The position numbers were made by a program, and so were the translations under genes. Positions 63,373 to 64,000 of a DNA stretch of 64,000 nt are shown one piece after another; the stretch's first letter is position 1; each line of letters starts with the position of its first letter. Source of the DNA: Prostheceraeus crozeri (taxonomy: Eukaryota; Platyhelminthes; Polycladida; Euryleptidae); contig CAJQUW010003017.1 in assembly GCA_907163375.1 (NCBI GenBank), forward strand, positions 124,001 to 188,000, read 5' to 3'. The notes below the pieces were generated by a model that saw nothing but the letters and a program-made list of their open reading frames with translations, did no database searches and had not been told where the DNA came from.

Positions 63373-63960
63373 ATGGATTTCAGACTTCAATGTGATAAAG
63401 TTCTGACTGTATCAGGTCCATCTCATGCAGGTAAAACTGTTTTCACGCTGAATTTATTGGATAAAAGAAGGGAGTTGTTTAAGGAACCTATCAATCGAGT
63501 GATTTGGTGTTATGGTATTTATCAACCGTCGCTGTTTCAGGAATTGCAAAGTCGCAACTTTATTCGACATGAAGGAATTATTCCAGTGGATAAACTTCAG
63601 TCTAATGATGTTGTTGTATTGGATGATTTATTAAAAGAAAGTAAGAATTCAAAAGATGTTACAGATATGTTCACTCGCGCAGCACACCATAAAAGGTGCT
63701 TTATCATCTATATCACACAAAATTTGTTTCCTGATGGAAAAGAAGCTCGTACACGAAACCTGAATACACACTATTATGCTATTTTCAAGAATCCGCGAGA
63801 TAAAAGTCAATTTGAAATTTTAGCGCGACAAGTTGCACCCAGAGGATCAAAAGCCTTAATTGAAATTTTTCAAGCAGCTACTGAAAAACCATACGGTTAC
63901 TTATTCATTGACTTTACGCAAGAGTGTCCGAAGAATTTAGATTTCGAAGTGATATTTTGA
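63373..63960 (+). CDS. A32/FtsK-HerA-type packaging ATPase, Polinton-like
   Basis: This ATPase pumps DNA into capsids in Polintons, adintoviruses and larger DNA viruses. From ATG at 63373 it has 195 residues. Walker A is GPSHAGKT (residues 15-22). Walker B is NDVVVLDDLL (about 78-87), with two acidic residues. A sensor-like IIYITQNLFPDGK lies at about 113-125, then TRNLNTHYYAIFKNPRDKSQ and a C-terminal DFEVIF. Size and motif order fit the short Polinton type. The frame is open back to 63325, but the chosen ATG gives the usual start before the first beta-strand. This is the clearest marker that 60.4-64 kb is a virus-like element. Confidence 0.88.
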   Translation: MDFRLQCDKVLTVSGPSHAGKTVFTLNLLDKRRELFKEPINRVIWCYGIYQPSLFQELQSRNFIRHEGIIPVDKLQSNDVVVLDDLLKESKNSKDVTDMFTRAAHHKRCFIIYITQNLFPDGKEARTRNLNTHYYAIFKNPRDKSQFEILARQVAPRGSKALIEIFQAATEKPYGYLFIDFTQECPKNLDFEVIF

Positions 63961-63986
63961 AAACTCCCATGATTATCTACAAACTA

Positions 63987-64000
63987 TGAGTTCTTATTCT
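63987..64000 (+). CDS. Start of next ORF at right edge (partial)
   Basis: An ATG at 63987 opens a frame that leaves the window after five codons. In Polinton-like elements a protease or capsid gene would be expected here; nothing can be said from the sequence present. Confidence 0.25.

Noticed and set aside
1-64000. CRISPR arrays, bacterial operons or origins
   Set aside because: No regularly spaced short repeats or prokaryotic gene organisation are present; the DNA is eukaryotic.

Overview
The window is animal nuclear DNA: AT-rich, with intron-split, animal-type protein genes and dense mobile elements. Two housekeeping genes are recognised by their protein families. On the minus strand, 1390-10900 holds the first four coding exons of a SAPS-domain regulatory subunit of protein phosphatase 6; the gene runs off the left edge. 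On the plus strand, 41183-57259 holds four exons of NDUFS3, the 30-kDa subunit of respiratory complex I, from the end of its presequence region to stop codon and poly(A) signal. Its first exon was not found. The species cannot be named; the repeat set (Penelope-like elements, a Polinton-like gene cluster, Tc1/mariner, hAT, piggyBac, Ty3 and copia-like elements) suits an aquatic invertebrate.

Layout. 1-10.9 kb: phosphatase subunit gene; its third intron carries a three-layer nest of DNA transposons (2811-6334). 13.3-16.9 kb: a decayed LINE and a decayed hAT gene, linked by a 188-bp duplicated segment. 20.0-26.9 kb: a young Ty3/Gypsy-like LTR element (LTRs 400 bp, one difference) on the minus strand, with a Tigger/pogo transposon against its 5' LTR. 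27.1-35.2 kb: an 8-kb hAT-like element with a 5-bp target duplication, holding a Tc1-like and a mariner insertion. 35.4-36.7 kb: a short non-autonomous hAT. 38.1-40.7 kb: a decayed copia-like element with an initiator-tRNA primer site. 41.2-57.3 kb: NDUFS3. Its last intron holds an 850-bp inverted repeat, a truncated tyrosine recombinase, and a Penelope-like element interrupted first by a piggyBac and then by a hAT. 57.6-59.6 kb: a second Penelope-like element. 60.4-64.0 kb: a compact plus-strand cluster of virus-like (Polinton/adintovirus-type) genes that continues past the right edge.

The right-hand cluster is the most unusual part. It has a promoter with two CCAAT boxes and a TATA box, then a tiny leader exon whose only codon is ATG, followed at once by a consensus donor. 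Two downstream ORFs begin at splice acceptors in a frame that would take their start codon from this leader: a 234-codon protein of unknown function and a DEDDh-type exonuclease. A third gene has a U UUU UUA slippery heptamer exactly where its reading frame moves by -1. A membrane protein, a very basic core-like protein and an A32/FtsK-type packaging ATPase follow. Most other elements are broken by frameshifts, stops or deletions, and their junctions give a relative order of insertion.
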